The notes below the pieces were generated by a model. The model was not told the DNA's origin. It worked only from the letters and a program-made list of their open reading frames with translations, and did no database searches. A stretch of 64,000 nucleotides of DNA from Streptomyces sp. SA15 (GTDB taxonomy: Bacteria > Actinomycetota > Actinomycetes > Streptomycetales > Streptomycetaceae), in contig NZ_NTGE01000080.1 in NCBI RefSeq assembly GCF_002291145.1, positions 1 to 64,000 on the forward strand, given 5' to 3'. A program made the translations under genes and the position numbers. Positions within the stretch are counted from its first letter, which is position 1. The number at the start of each line of letters is the position of its first letter. Of the stretch, positions 19,313-28,373 are shown in pieces.

Positions 19313-19693
19313 GTGCCCCGGTCCGAACGCTCGCCCCTGCTGCTCGCCGGCCTGCTGGCCGCCGCGGGTGTCGCCCACTTCGCCGCTCCACGCCAGTTCG
19401 ACGCGACCATCCCGCGCGCCCTGCCGGGTGCGCCCCGGACCTGGACGCACGCGAGCGGTGTCGCCGAACTGGCGCTGGCCGCGGGCGTCGCCCTGCCGCG
19501 CACCCGGCGGGTGGCCGCGCTGGCCACGGCCGCGTTCTTCGTCGGGGTGTTCCCCGCCAACGTGAAGATGGCCGTGGACTGGCGCCACCGTCCCACCCCT
19601 TTGAAGGCCGCGGCCTTCGGACGGCTGCCGTTGCAGGTGCCCCTCGTGCTGTGGGCGCGCAGCGTCGCCCGGACCGGGGAGGGCCGGTCGTGA
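19313..19693 (+). CDS. DoxX-like small membrane protein
   Basis: 126 residues with about four hydrophobic helices (LLLAGLLAAAGVAHFAAP, ASGVAELALAAGVALP, AALATAAFFVGVFPANVKMA and a C-terminal LQVPLVLWAR). The pattern AGVAHFAAP..F followed by GVAELALAAG matches the DoxX/DoxD-like family, some members of which take part in membrane redox complexes. AGGAGGAA precedes the GTG. The stop overlaps the peroxiredoxin start (GTGA), so the two are coupled. Confidence 0.8.
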   Translation: MPRSERSPLLLAGLLAAAGVAHFAAPRQFDATIPRALPGAPRTWTHASGVAELALAAGVALPRTRRVAALATAAFFVGVFPANVKMAVDWRHRPTPLKAAAFGRLPLQVPLVLWARSVARTGEGRS

Positions 19694-20169
19694 CCGGACG
19701 TGTGGAGATCGGCGACACCATCGAGGACTTCACGCTGCCGGACGAGACCGGCACGCCCCGCAGCCTGTCCGGCCTGCTCGCCGACGGACCCGTGGTGCTG
19801 TTCTTCTACCCCGCCGCCCTGACCCCGGGCTGCACCGCGCAGGCGTGCCACTTCCGCGACCTGGCCGCCGAGTTCGCCGCCGTCGGCGCCAGGCCCGTCG
19901 GCGTCAGCGGCGACCCCGTCGAACGCCAGCAGGAGTTCGCCGGACGCCACACGCTCGGCATGCCGCTGCTGTCCGACACCGACGGAACGGTCCGGGAACG
20001 CCTCGGTGTCAGGCGGGGCTTCTCCCTCGCTCCCACCAAGCGCACCACGTTCGTCATAGCCGAGGACCGGACGGTCCTGGAGGTCGTCCGCAGCGAACTG
20101 CGGATGAACGCGCACGCCGACCGCGCCCTCGAAGCACTGCGCACCCACCGGGCGAAACGCGGGAAGTGA
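19690..20169 (+). CDS. Peroxiredoxin, BCP/PrxQ type
   Basis: 159 residues, thioredoxin fold. The peroxidatic Cys lies in FFYPAALTPGCTAQAC and the second Cys five residues later is the PrxQ-type resolving cysteine. FSLAPTKRTTFVI is the later conserved segment. It reduces hydroperoxides using thioredoxin. Translationally coupled to the DoxX-like gene and downstream of a MarR gene, it fits an oxidative-stress unit. It ends before a clear hairpin. Confidence 0.92.
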   Translation: MTGRVEIGDTIEDFTLPDETGTPRSLSGLLADGPVVLFFYPAALTPGCTAQACHFRDLAAEFAAVGARPVGVSGDPVERQQEFAGRHTLGMPLLSDTDGTVRERLGVRRGFSLAPTKRTTFVIAEDRTVLEVVRSELRMNAHADRALEALRTHRAKRGK

Positions 20170-20183
20170 CGGGGCTGCCCCGG

Positions 20184-20214
20184 TTGCCGCACCACGCTTG
20201 ATGCGGTGCGGCAA
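20184..20214 (+). terminator. Hairpin after the peroxiredoxin gene
   Basis: TTGCCGCACC at 20184-20193 pairs perfectly with GGTGCGGCAA at 20205-20214 (11-base loop). It lies 15 bp after the stop, which argues that the next gene starts after it. Confidence 0.65.
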
Positions 20215-20233
20215 AGGGACCATCCTGGATGAT

Positions 20234-22573
20234 ATGGAGCATGCCTCCGCTGCGGCGATCACCGATGCCCGCGGCATCGTGACGGGGTGGAGTGACGGCG
20301 CCCGGAGGCTGACGGGATACCCGGCCGAGGAGGTCGTGGGACGGCCGGCGCGGGAGCTGCTCGCCGAGGACCCGCCGGACGGGGTCGTCGCGAACCTGGC
20401 GGGCACCGTCGCGCTGCGGCACCGCGACGGCACCTCCCTCACGCTCCCCCTGCGGGCGTGCCCCGTGCAGGGCCCGGACGGCGCACCGGACGGTTTCGTC
20501 ATCACCGCCGACCAGCCCAGGGGGCCCGAGACGACACTCGCCGGTCGGGCCTTCCAACAGGCGTCGGTGTCGATGTCCGTCTTCGACACCCGCCAGCACT
20601 ACCTGCGCCTCAACGACGTGGCCTGCCGGGTGATGGGAGTGCCCGAGGAGACCCTCCTCGGCCGGTATTTCCTGGACACCGTGGAGGACGCCGTACACAG
20701 CCGCGGCTTTCTCAACAAGCTGCGCCAGGTGGCCGAGACGGGCCGGCCGGGCCACTACGAGAGCTTCACTGGCGCGCCCTCCCTCAACAGGGAGCACTCC
20801 TGGAACACCGAGATGTGGCCCGTACGGGACGCCTCCGGCGAGCTGACCGGGGTCGCCCTGGCCGCGTTCGACAGCACCGAGCAGTACTGGGCCAGGCAGC
20901 GGCTGGCCCTCCTCAACGAGGCATCGGCCACGATCGGCACCACCCTGGACGTGGTGCGCACCGCCGAGGAGCTCGTGGAGCTCCTCGTGCCGCGGTACGC
21001 CGACTTCGCCAGCGTGGATCTGCTGGAGTGGGTCCTCGGGGCGGAGGAGTCCCCCACGGTGCTGGACGGCGAGGTCGTCCTGCGCCGCGTCGCCCACGGC
21101 TCCGGCACCGAGGGCACCCCGGAGGCGGCCGTGCGCCTGGGCGAGGCGGACATCTATCCCGGGTACTCGCCGCCCGCGCGGGCGCTGCGGCAGGGGCGGG
21201 CGGTCCTCAGCCAGGCGGGCGAGCCGGATTTCATGCGCTGGGTCGCCGAACGCAACGCACGGGCCCCCGCGGGCCGCCGCCACCGCAGGGGCGTCCACTC
21301 GATGATCGCGGTGCCGCTGCGGGCCCGGGGCACCACACTGGGCGTCGCGGTGGCCATCCGCATCGCCCACCACGACGACTACGGCGCCGACGACGTCGTC
21401 CTGGCCGAGGAGCTCGCCAGCCGCGCCGCCGTCTGCATCGACAACGCCCGCCGCTTCGCCCGCGAACGCACCACCGCCCTGGCCCTGCAGCACAGCCTGC
21501 TGCCCCGGGGGCTGCCCGGACAGGCGGCGGTCGAGGTGGCCCACCGCTATCTGCCGTCGGGCTCGCTGGCCGGCATCGGCGGTGACTGGTTCGACGTCAT
21601 CCCGCTGTCCGGCAGCCGGGTCGCCCTGGTCGTCGGCGACGTCGTCGGCCACGGCATTCCCTCGTCGGCGACCATGGGACGCCTGTGCACGGCCGTCCGC
21701 ACCCTCGCCGACGTGGACCTCCCGCCGGACGAACTCCTCACCCACCTCGACGACCTGGTCACCCACCTCGCCGCGGACGACCGCGACAACGAGGCGGCGG
21801 AACTGGGCGCCACCTGCCTCTACTCCGTCTACGACCCCGTCTCCCGCCGCCTCAACCTGGCCGCCGCGGGCCATCCGCCCCCGGCCCTGCTGCTGCCCGA
21901 CGGCACGGCACAGCTCATCCCGCTGACCGCGGGACCCCCGCTCGGTGTCGGGGGCCTGCCCTTCGAGGCGACCGAGATGGACCTGCCCGAGGGCGCCGTC
22001 GTCGCCCTGTACACGGACGGACTCATCGAGGACCGGGACCGCGACATCGACCATGCCACCGACGAGCTGTGCCGGGCCCTGACCGCGCGCGCCGGCACCC
22101 TCGACGCCCTCTGCGACACCGTGCTGAAGGCCGTGCTCCCGGAGGAGCCCACCGACGACGTGGCCCTGCTGCTGGCCCGCACCCGGGCGCTGGGCGCGGA
22201 CCGCGTCGCCACCTGGGACGTGGAGCCCGACCCCGCGCACGTGGCCGCCACCCGGCAGGCCGCCACCGAGCAACTGACGGCGTGGGGACTGGACGAGGCC
22301 GCCTTCGTCACCGAACTGGTCGTCAGCGAACTGGTCACCAACGCGATCCGCTACGGAGAACCTCCCATCCAGCTACGGCTGATCCGGGACCGCGCCCTCA
22401 TCTGCGAGGTCTCCGACGGCAGTTCCACCTCCCCGCACCTGCGCCGTGCCCACGCCTTCGACGAAGGAGGCCGCGGCCTGCTCCTGGTCGCCCAGCTCAC
22501 CCAGCGCTGGGGCAGCCGGCAGACCGGCAACGGCAAAACCATCTGGGCCGAGCAGTCCCTGACGCCCTTCTGA
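20234..22573 (+). CDS. PAS-PAS-GAF-SpoIIE phosphatase with HATPase domain
   Basis: About 779 residues. Order: PAS (ITDARGIVTGWSDGARRLTG), a second PAS (SVFDTRQHYLRLNDVACRVM), GAF (around VPLRARGTTLGVAVAIRIAH), a PP2C/SpoIIE domain (IGGDWFDVIPLSGSRVALVV, with metal-binding GGDWFD and later LYTDGLIED), and a C-terminal RsbW-like kinase domain (VVSELVTNAIRYGEPP, GGRGLLLVAQL). Such proteins dephosphorylate anti-anti-sigma factors and may also phosphorylate them, linking a sensed signal to sigma-factor release. The ATG at 20234 is chosen because the hairpin covers the earlier starts. Confidence 0.9.
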   Translation: MEHASAAAITDARGIVTGWSDGARRLTGYPAEEVVGRPARELLAEDPPDGVVANLAGTVALRHRDGTSLTLPLRACPVQGPDGAPDGFVITADQPRGPETTLAGRAFQQASVSMSVFDTRQHYLRLNDVACRVMGVPEETLLGRYFLDTVEDAVHSRGFLNKLRQVAETGRPGHYESFTGAPSLNREHSWNTEMWPVRDASGELTGVALAAFDSTEQYWARQRLALLNEASATIGTTLDVVRTAEELVELLVPRYADFASVDLLEWVLGAEESPTVLDGEVVLRRVAHGSGTEGTPEAAVRLGEADIYPGYSPPARALRQGRAVLSQAGEPDFMRWVAERNARAPAGRRHRRGVHSMIAVPLRARGTTLGVAVAIRIAHHDDYGADDVVLAEELASRAAVCIDNARRFARERTTALALQHSLLPRGLPGQAAVEVAHRYLPSGSLAGIGGDWFDVIPLSGSRVALVVGDVVGHGIPSSATMGRLCTAVRTLADVDLPPDELLTHLDDLVTHLAADDRDNEAAELGATCLYSVYDPVSRRLNLAAAGHPPPALLLPDGTAQLIPLTAGPPLGVGGLPFEATEMDLPEGAVVALYTDGLIEDRDRDIDHATDELCRALTARAGTLDALCDTVLKAVLPEEPTDDVALLLARTRALGADRVATWDVEPDPAHVAATRQAATEQLTAWGLDEAAFVTELVVSELVTNAIRYGEPPIQLRLIRDRALICEVSDGSSTSPHLRRAHAFDEGGRGLLLVAQLTQRWGSRQTGNGKTIWAEQSLTPF

Positions 22574-22603
22574 TCACTCCGATCACTCCGAGGAGCGGCC
22601 CGC

Positions 22604-22970
22604 TCAGGCCGCCGACCGCTCCCGCACCACCTCGCCCGGCTTCTTGTCGTCCCGCAGCCCGAGGAACCGCGGATGACGCAGCATGCCGTCCCGGGTCCAC
22701 TCGGTGAACGCGATCTGCGCGACCAGCCGCGGCTGCACCCATCGCGCGCCCGCCTCGCGCACCGGACCGTCGAACGGTGACGCGGAGACCCGCAGGCGGT
22801 CCAGCCGCCCACACAGATCCAGGAGCGTACGGCGGTCGAACCCGGTGCGGACCTTGCCCGCGTACCGCAGCGTGCCGCCCTGGTGATAGCCGATGAGCAG
22901 CGCCCCGAGCCCGACACGGCTGCCGGCCGGCTCGGTGAACCCGCCGACGACGAACTCCTGGCCCTGGGCA
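22604..22970 (-). pseudogene. C-terminal remnant of a LigD-type ATP-dependent DNA ligase
   Basis: Reverse-strand frame with no start codon. It reads QEFVVGGFTEPAGSRVGLG, then LRYAGKVRTGFDRRTLL and FTEWTRDGMLRHPRFLGLRD, ending at the TGA complement at 22604-22606. These are the OB-fold end of LigD-type ligases. Everything upstream (motifs I-V) is missing. The matching N-terminal piece lies at 26738-26891 on the same strand in the correct order, so one gene was broken and about 190 codons replaced by 3.8 kb. Confidence 0.85.
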
Positions 22971-23150
22971 TCACCAGGGGGTGATCAGGTCGGTGTGGTG
23001 GACCTCGTAGTGGATGTGGGCCGGGCGGTAGAGGCTGCGGCCCAGGGCCGCAGCGATCCCCTTCCCGGTGGCGCCGTGCTGTGCCTGCACGGCTGGCTTC
23101 CCCTGTCCAAGGTCCACCGGGCGCGCTGACGGCAGGACCTCAGGCCGTCC
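22971..23150 (-). pseudogene. Possible fragment of an intradiol dioxygenase-like protein
   Basis: A reverse frame ending at the TGA complement at 22971-22973 reads GKGIAAALGRSLYRPAHIHY and ends EVHHTDLITPW. RPAHIH is the iron-binding signature segment of catechol/hydroxyquinol 1,2-dioxygenases, and the preceding LGRxxYRPAHIH spacing agrees. The upstream part is not recognisable and the C-terminus is cut at the junction with the ligase remnant. It could be chance similarity; a protein search would decide. Confidence 0.3.
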
Positions 23151-23338
23151 AGACCGCCGCGGCGGCCTGGCTACGAGAAGGAGGTACAGAGAAGTGTCAC
23201 CTGATGACCACCGGGTGACTGCTGTCCGCTCGGCGATTTATCGGAGTCCAGGGAATGCTTGGAGAGCGTCACCGCGAGCGATCAGCCGCCGACACGCCGC
23301 GCGAAACACCCGAACCGCACCGGAAGGAATCTCCCGCC

Positions 23339-24058
23339 ATGACCGCGACCGCGCCCAGGGCTCCGACTGCACCAGGGGTGCGGTCCTGGTGGGGAATCCC
23401 GTTCGCCACCGCCGAGCGATACCGCCGCCCCGTGGTCGCGGATTTCGATCCGGACCGCCCCTATGACCGCAAGGGCGTCGTCTCTGTCCAGCCCGACAGC
23501 GGCGACTGGCTCGCAGCGGACAGCGGGATGGGCGAGGACTGCCTGAACCTGAACGTGTGGGCTCCCGAGCAGCCGGCCGGGAGGGAGCTTCCGGTGGCCG
23601 TGTACATCCATGGCGGCGGATTCGAGTACGGCGCGAACACGCAGATCACCTCGAACGCCGCCGGTCTCGCCGCGTCGGGGCGCGTGGTGAGCGTGTCGGT
23701 CAACTACCGGCTCGGCGCGCTGGGCGCGCTCTCGCTGTCGCAGTACGGCGGGCGGCTCGCCGAGGTCAGCAACCTCGCCCTGCAGGACGTCATCGCCGCG
23801 CTTGCCTGGGTCAAGCAGAACATCGCCTCCTTCGGTGGCGACCCCGACGACGTCACCGTCTTCGGCCACAGAGCCGGCGCCTACTCCACCCTCTGGCTGC
23901 TCGGGGCCTCCTCCGCGGACGGCCTGTACCGGCGACTGGCCGGGTTTTCCGCCGTCACGGACCGGCCCACCTCGGGAAGTGTCGGCAACCCTCCCTACGA
24001 GCCCAGCGCCCACTACCAGGCGGTCCTCGACCTGTTCGAGAACATCGCCCGCCCCTGA
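23339..24058 (+). pseudogene. Truncated type-B carboxylesterase without catalytic serine
   Basis: 239 residues from the ATG at 23339, against about 500 for the family. Conserved parts are the start (GVRSWWGIPFATAERYRRP), EDCLNLNVWAPE, the oxyanion hole YIHGGGFEYG and VSVNYRLGALGAL. The nucleophile elbow, normally GESAGA, reads GHRAGAYS, so the catalytic Ser is an Arg. The C-terminal half with the acid and His is absent. It is therefore a dead esterase fragment or a repurposed fold. It sits inside the insertion that split the ligase gene. Confidence 0.8.
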
Positions 24059-24273
24059 CGGCCGTCGGACGATACGCAACAGCGCAGGGCCACCACGGGC
24101 CGATCACCCGGGTTCCTGCGCCTGGAGCCCCGGCTGGACCTTCCCACGGGGCGAGCACAGTAAGGAGCTCGGCATCAGCCAGCCGACAGCAGGCGGTGAC
24201 GCTCCCGATGAACCTGGCGTATGTGTCGGCCGCCGACGATCACTCCAACAACACCCCAGAGGGCAGAACCCAT

Positions 24274-24633
24274 ATGAGAATCCGACTGACCGCCGGAGAA
24301 ACCGTCCTCAACGCAACCCTCGACGACAACGCGACGGCACGCGACTTCGCCTCACTGCTTCCGCTGACGCTACAGATGAACGATCTGTTGAAGCGCGAGA
24401 AGTACGGTCACCTGCCCCGGTCTCTCGACGCAGGAGGCGAGCCGCAGTCCAGCTACGAGATCGGCAACATCGTCTACTGGTCACCCGGTCCCGACATCGC
24501 CATCTTCTATGACCACGACGGCCAGTCCATCCCCGCCCCCGGCATCGTCATCCTCGGCGAAATCGACTCGGGGGCCGATGCTTTCAAGAAGTACGACGGC
24601 AGGGTCGACGTCACCATCGAGGCCGTCGACTGA
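24274..24633 (+). CDS. Cyclophilin-like fold protein
   Basis: 119 residues. The start MRIRLTAGETVLNATLDDNA, then ARDFASLLPLTLQMND, IGNIVYWSPGPDIAIFYDHD and IPAPGIVILGEID match the small cyclophilin-like family found in many bacteria, whose role is unknown. The ATG at 24274 is chosen because the family starts there; a frame upstream could add 20 residues. Base composition upstream is less GC-rich than the surroundings, in keeping with acquired DNA. It converges on the AraC gene with a 26-bp gap. Confidence 0.8.
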   Translation: MRIRLTAGETVLNATLDDNATARDFASLLPLTLQMNDLLKREKYGHLPRSLDAGGEPQSSYEIGNIVYWSPGPDIAIFYDHDGQSIPAPGIVILGEIDSGADAFKKYDGRVDVTIEAVD

Positions 24634-24659
24634 GACCCAGCCGGAAACCACCGAGATCG

Positions 24660-25613
24660 TCAACCAAGGAGAGGAGGGGGGACGGTCGTGGCCTCGCCGG
24701 CCGCGAAGGCGGCCGGGGTGAGGCCGGTGCGGTCGCGGAAGAAGCGGCCGAAGTTCGCGGGGTCACTGAAGCCGAGGTGAACGGCCACAGCCCGGGCGTC
24801 CCACCGGGCACCTCCCAGCAGGCGCCGGGCTTCCAGGAGGCGCCGCTCGTCGATGAGTTCACGTACTCCCTTGCCGGTGGCGTCCCGGGCGGCGCGGCTG
24901 AGGGTGCGGACCGAGCAGCCGAGCAACTCGGCGTAGTCCGCGGCTTGGTGCAGTTCGCGAAAGTGCAGCTCCAGGGCGTCCAGGAAGCGTCCGTACCTGT
25001 CGGCGCGGCCCGTGTCGGCTGTGGCCGTGCCGATGGGGGCGATGCCCGGGGAGTTGGCCAGGCGCAGCAGCAGCGATTCGAGCAGGCTGCGCCGCAGGGC
25101 GTGGTGGATGTCGAGGGGGCGGCGGCCGAGTGCTCGGTGTTCGTCCAGGAGCTGGAGTGCCGTCTGCTGGAGCCAGGCGGTGTCGTCGGCGTGCGGGCTG
25201 AGCACGGCAGGGGCCTCGTGCCCGGTGAGCGGGGCCAGGAGACGGGCGAGGTCGGGCCGTAGCACGTCCGGTTCGAACAGGATGAACGGGCCGCGGGCCG
25301 CGCCGGGCGGATGCCAGCGCTGCGCGTGCCCGGGACGCACCCACAGCCACTGGCCGGGGGCGACGGTCCGCGTGACGTGGTCGACGTCGTGCCGCAGCTC
25401 ACCCTTGGTGACCGCGATGAGGTAGTGGAAGGTGGCACGGCCCGGACGGGGCGGGTTCCACGGCCAGTCGTCGTGCTGGGCGAAGAAGTCCTCGACGGTA
25501 CTCACCTCAAGGCCGTACGGAGTACCGACCGGGGGCTGGAAACCGTACAGCGGAACAGCGGCCGGTCCGGCCGCGGTTCCGCTCGGGTCGGGGTGTCGCT
25601 TGTCGACCATCAC
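24660..25613 (-). CDS. AraC family transcriptional regulator
   Basis: 317 residues. An N-terminal cupin-like sensing domain (FHYLIAVTKGELRHDVDHVT, APGQWLWVRPGHAQRW) is followed by a C-terminal AraC double HTH: DYAELLGCSVRTLSRAARDA and VAVHLGFSDPANFGRFFRDR, with TGLTPAAF. It is likely a ligand-responsive activator or repressor; neighbouring targets are not obvious. The start is at 25613 or 25610. It lies within the 3.8-kb segment replacing the ligase core. Confidence 0.9.
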   Translation of the reverse strand: MMVDKRHPDPSGTAAGPAAVPLYGFQPPVGTPYGLEVSTVEDFFAQHDDWPWNPPRPGRATFHYLIAVTKGELRHDVDHVTRTVAPGQWLWVRPGHAQRWHPPGAARGPFILFEPDVLRPDLARLLAPLTGHEAPAVLSPHADDTAWLQQTALQLLDEHRALGRRPLDIHHALRRSLLESLLLRLANSPGIAPIGTATADTGRADRYGRFLDALELHFRELHQAADYAELLGCSVRTLSRAARDATGKGVRELIDERRLLEARRLLGGARWDARAVAVHLGFSDPANFGRFFRDRTGLTPAAFAAGEATTVPPPLLG

Positions 25614-25741
25614 GTGTCCGCAGCCTACTGCTCTCTTTGTCGGCTTCGAGGGAAGGATGGGACGTGCCGCCGCGACCGCGCGCGTGCCCTCCGCGTCCTT
25701 CGATGCCGCAGCCCGTCACCACCTGAGGAAGGCAACGCCCC

Positions 25742-26137
25742 ATGAACGGATCGGCCCTGCACAAGATCGCCGCTGACTGTGCCGAGGGACTTCCCGGAAC
25801 AGCGCTGGAGCATCCCTTCGGCCCCGACTGGGAGGTCTTCAAGGTGCGCGGCAAGGTGTTCATGCTGATGACCGAAGTCCCGGGGCGGCCCGTCGTGATC
25901 CTCAAGGCGGACCCCGGCGAGGCACACGTCCTGCGGGAGCAGTACAGCCACATCACCCCCGGCTACCACATGAACAAGAAGCACTGGATCACCCTGGAGA
26001 GCGGAGAAGGCGTCGACAAGGAGCTCGTCAGGGAGCTCGTCACCGACTCCTACCGGCTCGTCGTCGCCCACCTGCCCAAGGCCGAGCGGCCTGTCGACCC
26101 GCACACCTACGGCACCGGCGCACGGGCGGCCCGGTGA
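25742..26137 (+). CDS. MmcQ/YjbR family protein, first of a tandem pair
   Basis: 131 residues with the YjbR signature order: HPFGPDWEVFKVRGKVFMLM, VILKADPGEAHVLREQY, ITPGYHMNKKHWITL, then ELVTDSYRLVVAHLPK. YjbR proteins have a CyaY-like fold and are thought to bind DNA; their function is poorly known. The ATG at 25742 follows GAGGAA. The stop overlaps the start of a second, clearly homologous gene. Confidence 0.88.
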   Translation: MNGSALHKIAADCAEGLPGTALEHPFGPDWEVFKVRGKVFMLMTEVPGRPVVILKADPGEAHVLREQYSHITPGYHMNKKHWITLESGEGVDKELVRELVTDSYRLVVAHLPKAERPVDPHTYGTGARAAR

Positions 26138-26502
26138 GCGCGGCCGGCGACCGGCTCCAGGACACCGCCCGCCAGGCGGCCCTGGCCCTCCCTCACGTCA
26201 GCCACGGTTACCCCTTCACCCCGGGACTCGACGTGTACAAGGTCGCGGGCAAGGTGTTCCTGATCGTCACCGACGACCCGGACGAACAGATCATCACGGT
26301 CAAGTGCGAACCCGAACACGCCCGCGCGCAAGTACGCGGCTACGCCTCGATCACACCGGGCCGCTATCTCGACAAACGCCACTGGATCTCACTGGGGCCG
26401 GGACCCGGCATCACCGAGCGGCTGGTCACCGACGCGGTCGAGGATTCCTACGACCTGGTCGCCGAGCGGCTGCCGCGACGCGACCGCCCCAGTGCCCGAT
26501 GA
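26134..26502 (+). CDS. MmcQ/YjbR family protein, second of a tandem pair
   Basis: 122 residues, homologous to the preceding protein: HGYPFTPGLDVYKVAGKVFL, IITVKCEPEHARAQVRGY, ITPGRYLDKRHWISL, AVEDSYDLVAERLPRR. The similarity is about half of positions, so this is an old duplication. The GTG overlaps the previous stop (GTGA), so both are made together and may form a heterodimer (inference). Confidence 0.88.
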   Translation: MSAAGDRLQDTARQAALALPHVSHGYPFTPGLDVYKVAGKVFLIVTDDPDEQIITVKCEPEHARAQVRGYASITPGRYLDKRHWISLGPGPGITERLVTDAVEDSYDLVAERLPRRDRPSAR

Positions 26503-26737
26503 GCGCCGCGAGCTTCCCCGCGAACGGCGAGCCCTCGCTCGTCAGCGTCCCGTGCACCGCTTCAGGCCACCGATGACAAGTGGATCGACTTGCCATTCAC
26601 CCGTGGGTGCAAGCGTTCGCTCAAAGTCTTCGGACAACGCTCCCCGGCAGTCCAACACTGTCCGATGCAGGCGCCTTGGCCGGGGCAGAGAGGCCGAGTT
26701 CGCGATGGACAACGGACAACACAAAACCCTGTCGATA

Positions 26738-26891
26738 ACTTCCGCTCGAAGACCCACTCCCGCCCGGGGAACTCCCGGCGGTCGCTCAGCGTCGCGAGCA
26801 TCGGCCGCGCGGCGAGCTCCGCGCCCCGAGCCGCTTTCCGCAGCAGCCTCCGCTGCTCGGCCGGGAGCGTGGCCAGGAGTCCGGCGGCCAT
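26738..26891 (-). pseudogene. N-terminal remnant of the split LigD-type DNA ligase
   Basis: The reverse frame starts at the ATG at 26891 (TGAGGTGG upstream) and reads MAAGLLATLPAEQRRLLRKA, then PMLATLSDRREFPGREWVFE and ERK. The homology stops right at the catalytic Lys of KLDG (about 26738); after it come TTA and unrelated codons. The stop of the phosphoesterase-domain gene lies a few bases upstream, as in intact actinobacterial loci. The rest of the gene is at 22604-22970. The flanking 26503-26737 shows no recognisable gene. Confidence 0.8.
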
Positions 26892-26896
26892 CCACC

Positions 26897-27499
26897 TCAC
26901 TCCTTGGGACCGTCGGCGGCGACCTGGGCGAGGGTACGGCCGGAGCGAACGGAACGGGCCCGATGGGGGTCGGGCGTTCCGTGCCTTCGGGCGCGGCCCT
27001 CGGCCTTCTTCACCAGCAGCCAGGACTCGTTCTTCCCGCCGCGGAACCGGGTCAGGGCGTACTCGCCATGCAGCTTCGATCCGTGCAGCCGGAATGTGGC
27101 GTGCCCGTGCTCCAGCGACTCCCCGAAGTCGACGGACCGCCCCTTCCGGTCGTGGCTCAGCGACTCGTACGTGCCGTGATCCCAGACGATCACCGTGCCG
27201 CCGCCGTACTCGCCCTCCGGGATCACGCCCTCGAACTCCTCGTACTCCAGCGGGTGATCCTCGGTCGGCACGGCGAGCCGCTTGTCGTGGGGATCGTCGG
27301 ACGGTCCCTTGGGGACCGACCAGGACTTCAGTACGTCGTCGACCTGGAGCCGGAAGTCGAAGTGCATGGTGCCGGCGTCATGGATCTGCACGACGAACCG
27401 GGGTTCCTCACCCAAGGAAGCCTGCTGCCCCTTCGGCTCACCGGTCCGGCCGAAGTCACGTTTGCCGCGGTAGTCCCGCAGCCGGTCGTGCTCAGCCAC
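26897..27499 (-). CDS. LigD-type 3'-phosphoesterase domain protein
   Basis: 200 residues from the GTG at 27499 (GGAGG 6 bases upstream). Hallmarks of the LigD phosphoesterase module are FVVQIHDAGTMHFDFRLQVD (metal-binding His-Asp), LKSWSVPKGPS, TEDHPLEYEEFEGVIPEGEY and GGGTVIVWD. It trims 3' ends during non-homologous end joining. It normally works with the ligase domain encoded next, but that gene is broken here, so it may act with the ligase at 11.5 kb or be idle. The last 35 residues are basic. Confidence 0.9.
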   Translation of the reverse strand: MAEHDRLRDYRGKRDFGRTGEPKGQQASLGEEPRFVVQIHDAGTMHFDFRLQVDDVLKSWSVPKGPSDDPHDKRLAVPTEDHPLEYEEFEGVIPEGEYGGGTVIVWDHGTYESLSHDRKGRSVDFGESLEHGHATFRLHGSKLHGEYALTRFRGGKNESWLLVKKAEGRARRHGTPDPHRARSVRSGRTLAQVAADGPKE

Positions 27500-27542
27500 G
27501 GTCGCCTCCTTCCTCGACCGCCCCGAGTACCCCCTCAAGGGG

Positions 27543-28373
27543 TCAGAACTCCTCATGAACCTCCGGATCACCGCCGATACGCCGGTGGGCGCGGTCGGCG
27601 ATCGCCGTCATCTGCTCGGGGCCCAGTTCGAAGCCGAAGACGTCGAGGTTCTCCCGCTGCCGCTCGGGGTCCCCCGACTTCGGGATGGGGAGCGCGCCGA
27701 GCTGGATGTGCCAGCGCAGCACGACCTGGCCGGGCGTCACCCCGTGGGCCTCGGCGACCGTACCGACCACGGGATCGTCCAGCAGCGACGTACCCCGGCC
27801 CAGTGGGCTCCAGCTCTCGGTGAGGATGCCCTTGCCGGCGTGGAAGGCGCGCAGCTGGTCCTGCGGGAAGAAGGGGTGCAGCTCGATCTGGTTGACGGCA
27901 GGCAGGACCCCGGTCTCCTTCTCCACCCGCTCGATGTGCTCGGCCGTGAAGTTGGAGACGCCGATGGACCGGACGAGGCCCTCCTCGCGCAACTTGATCA
28001 TGGCCTTCCACGAGTCGACGTACTTGCCGACGCGGGGGAGCGGCCAGTGGATCAGATACAGGTCGACGTACTCCAGGCCCAGGCGGGCGCGGGACTCCTC
28101 GAAGGAGGCCAGGGTCTCCTCGTAGCCGTGGTGCCGGCCGGGCAGCTTGGTCGTCACCACGACCTCCTCGCGAGGGACTCCGCTGCCGGCCATGCCACGG
28201 CCGACACCGGTCTCGTTGCGGTAGTTCGTCGCCGTGTCGACCAGGCGGTAGCCCGCCTCCAGCGCACTGCGTACGGCCTGCTCGGCTCGCGTGTCGTCCA
28301 TCGGCCAGGTACCGAGGCCGAGGGCGGGGATCGTCGTGCCGTCATTGAGCGTGTACGTCGGGATGCTGCTCAC
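27543..28373 (-). CDS. Aldo/keto reductase (2,5-diketo-gluconate reductase type)
   Basis: 276 residues from the GTG at 28373 (GGAAGG upstream). AKR motifs are GLGTWPMDD, YRLVDTATNYRNETGVGRG (catalytic Asp and Tyr), VVTTKLPGRHHG (Lys), LYLIHWPLP (His) and SIGVSNFTAEHIER, with IPKSGDPERQRENLDVF near the C-terminal NADPH site. It reduces aldehydes or ketones with NADPH. It lies 43 bp upstream of the phosphoesterase gene on the same strand and diverges from the TauD-like gene. Confidence 0.92.
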   Translation of the reverse strand: MSSIPTYTLNDGTTIPALGLGTWPMDDTRAEQAVRSALEAGYRLVDTATNYRNETGVGRGMAGSGVPREEVVVTTKLPGRHHGYEETLASFEESRARLGLEYVDLYLIHWPLPRVGKYVDSWKAMIKLREEGLVRSIGVSNFTAEHIERVEKETGVLPAVNQIELHPFFPQDQLRAFHAGKGILTESWSPLGRGTSLLDDPVVGTVAEAHGVTPGQVVLRWHIQLGALPIPKSGDPERQRENLDVFGFELGPEQMTAIADRAHRRIGGDPEVHEEF

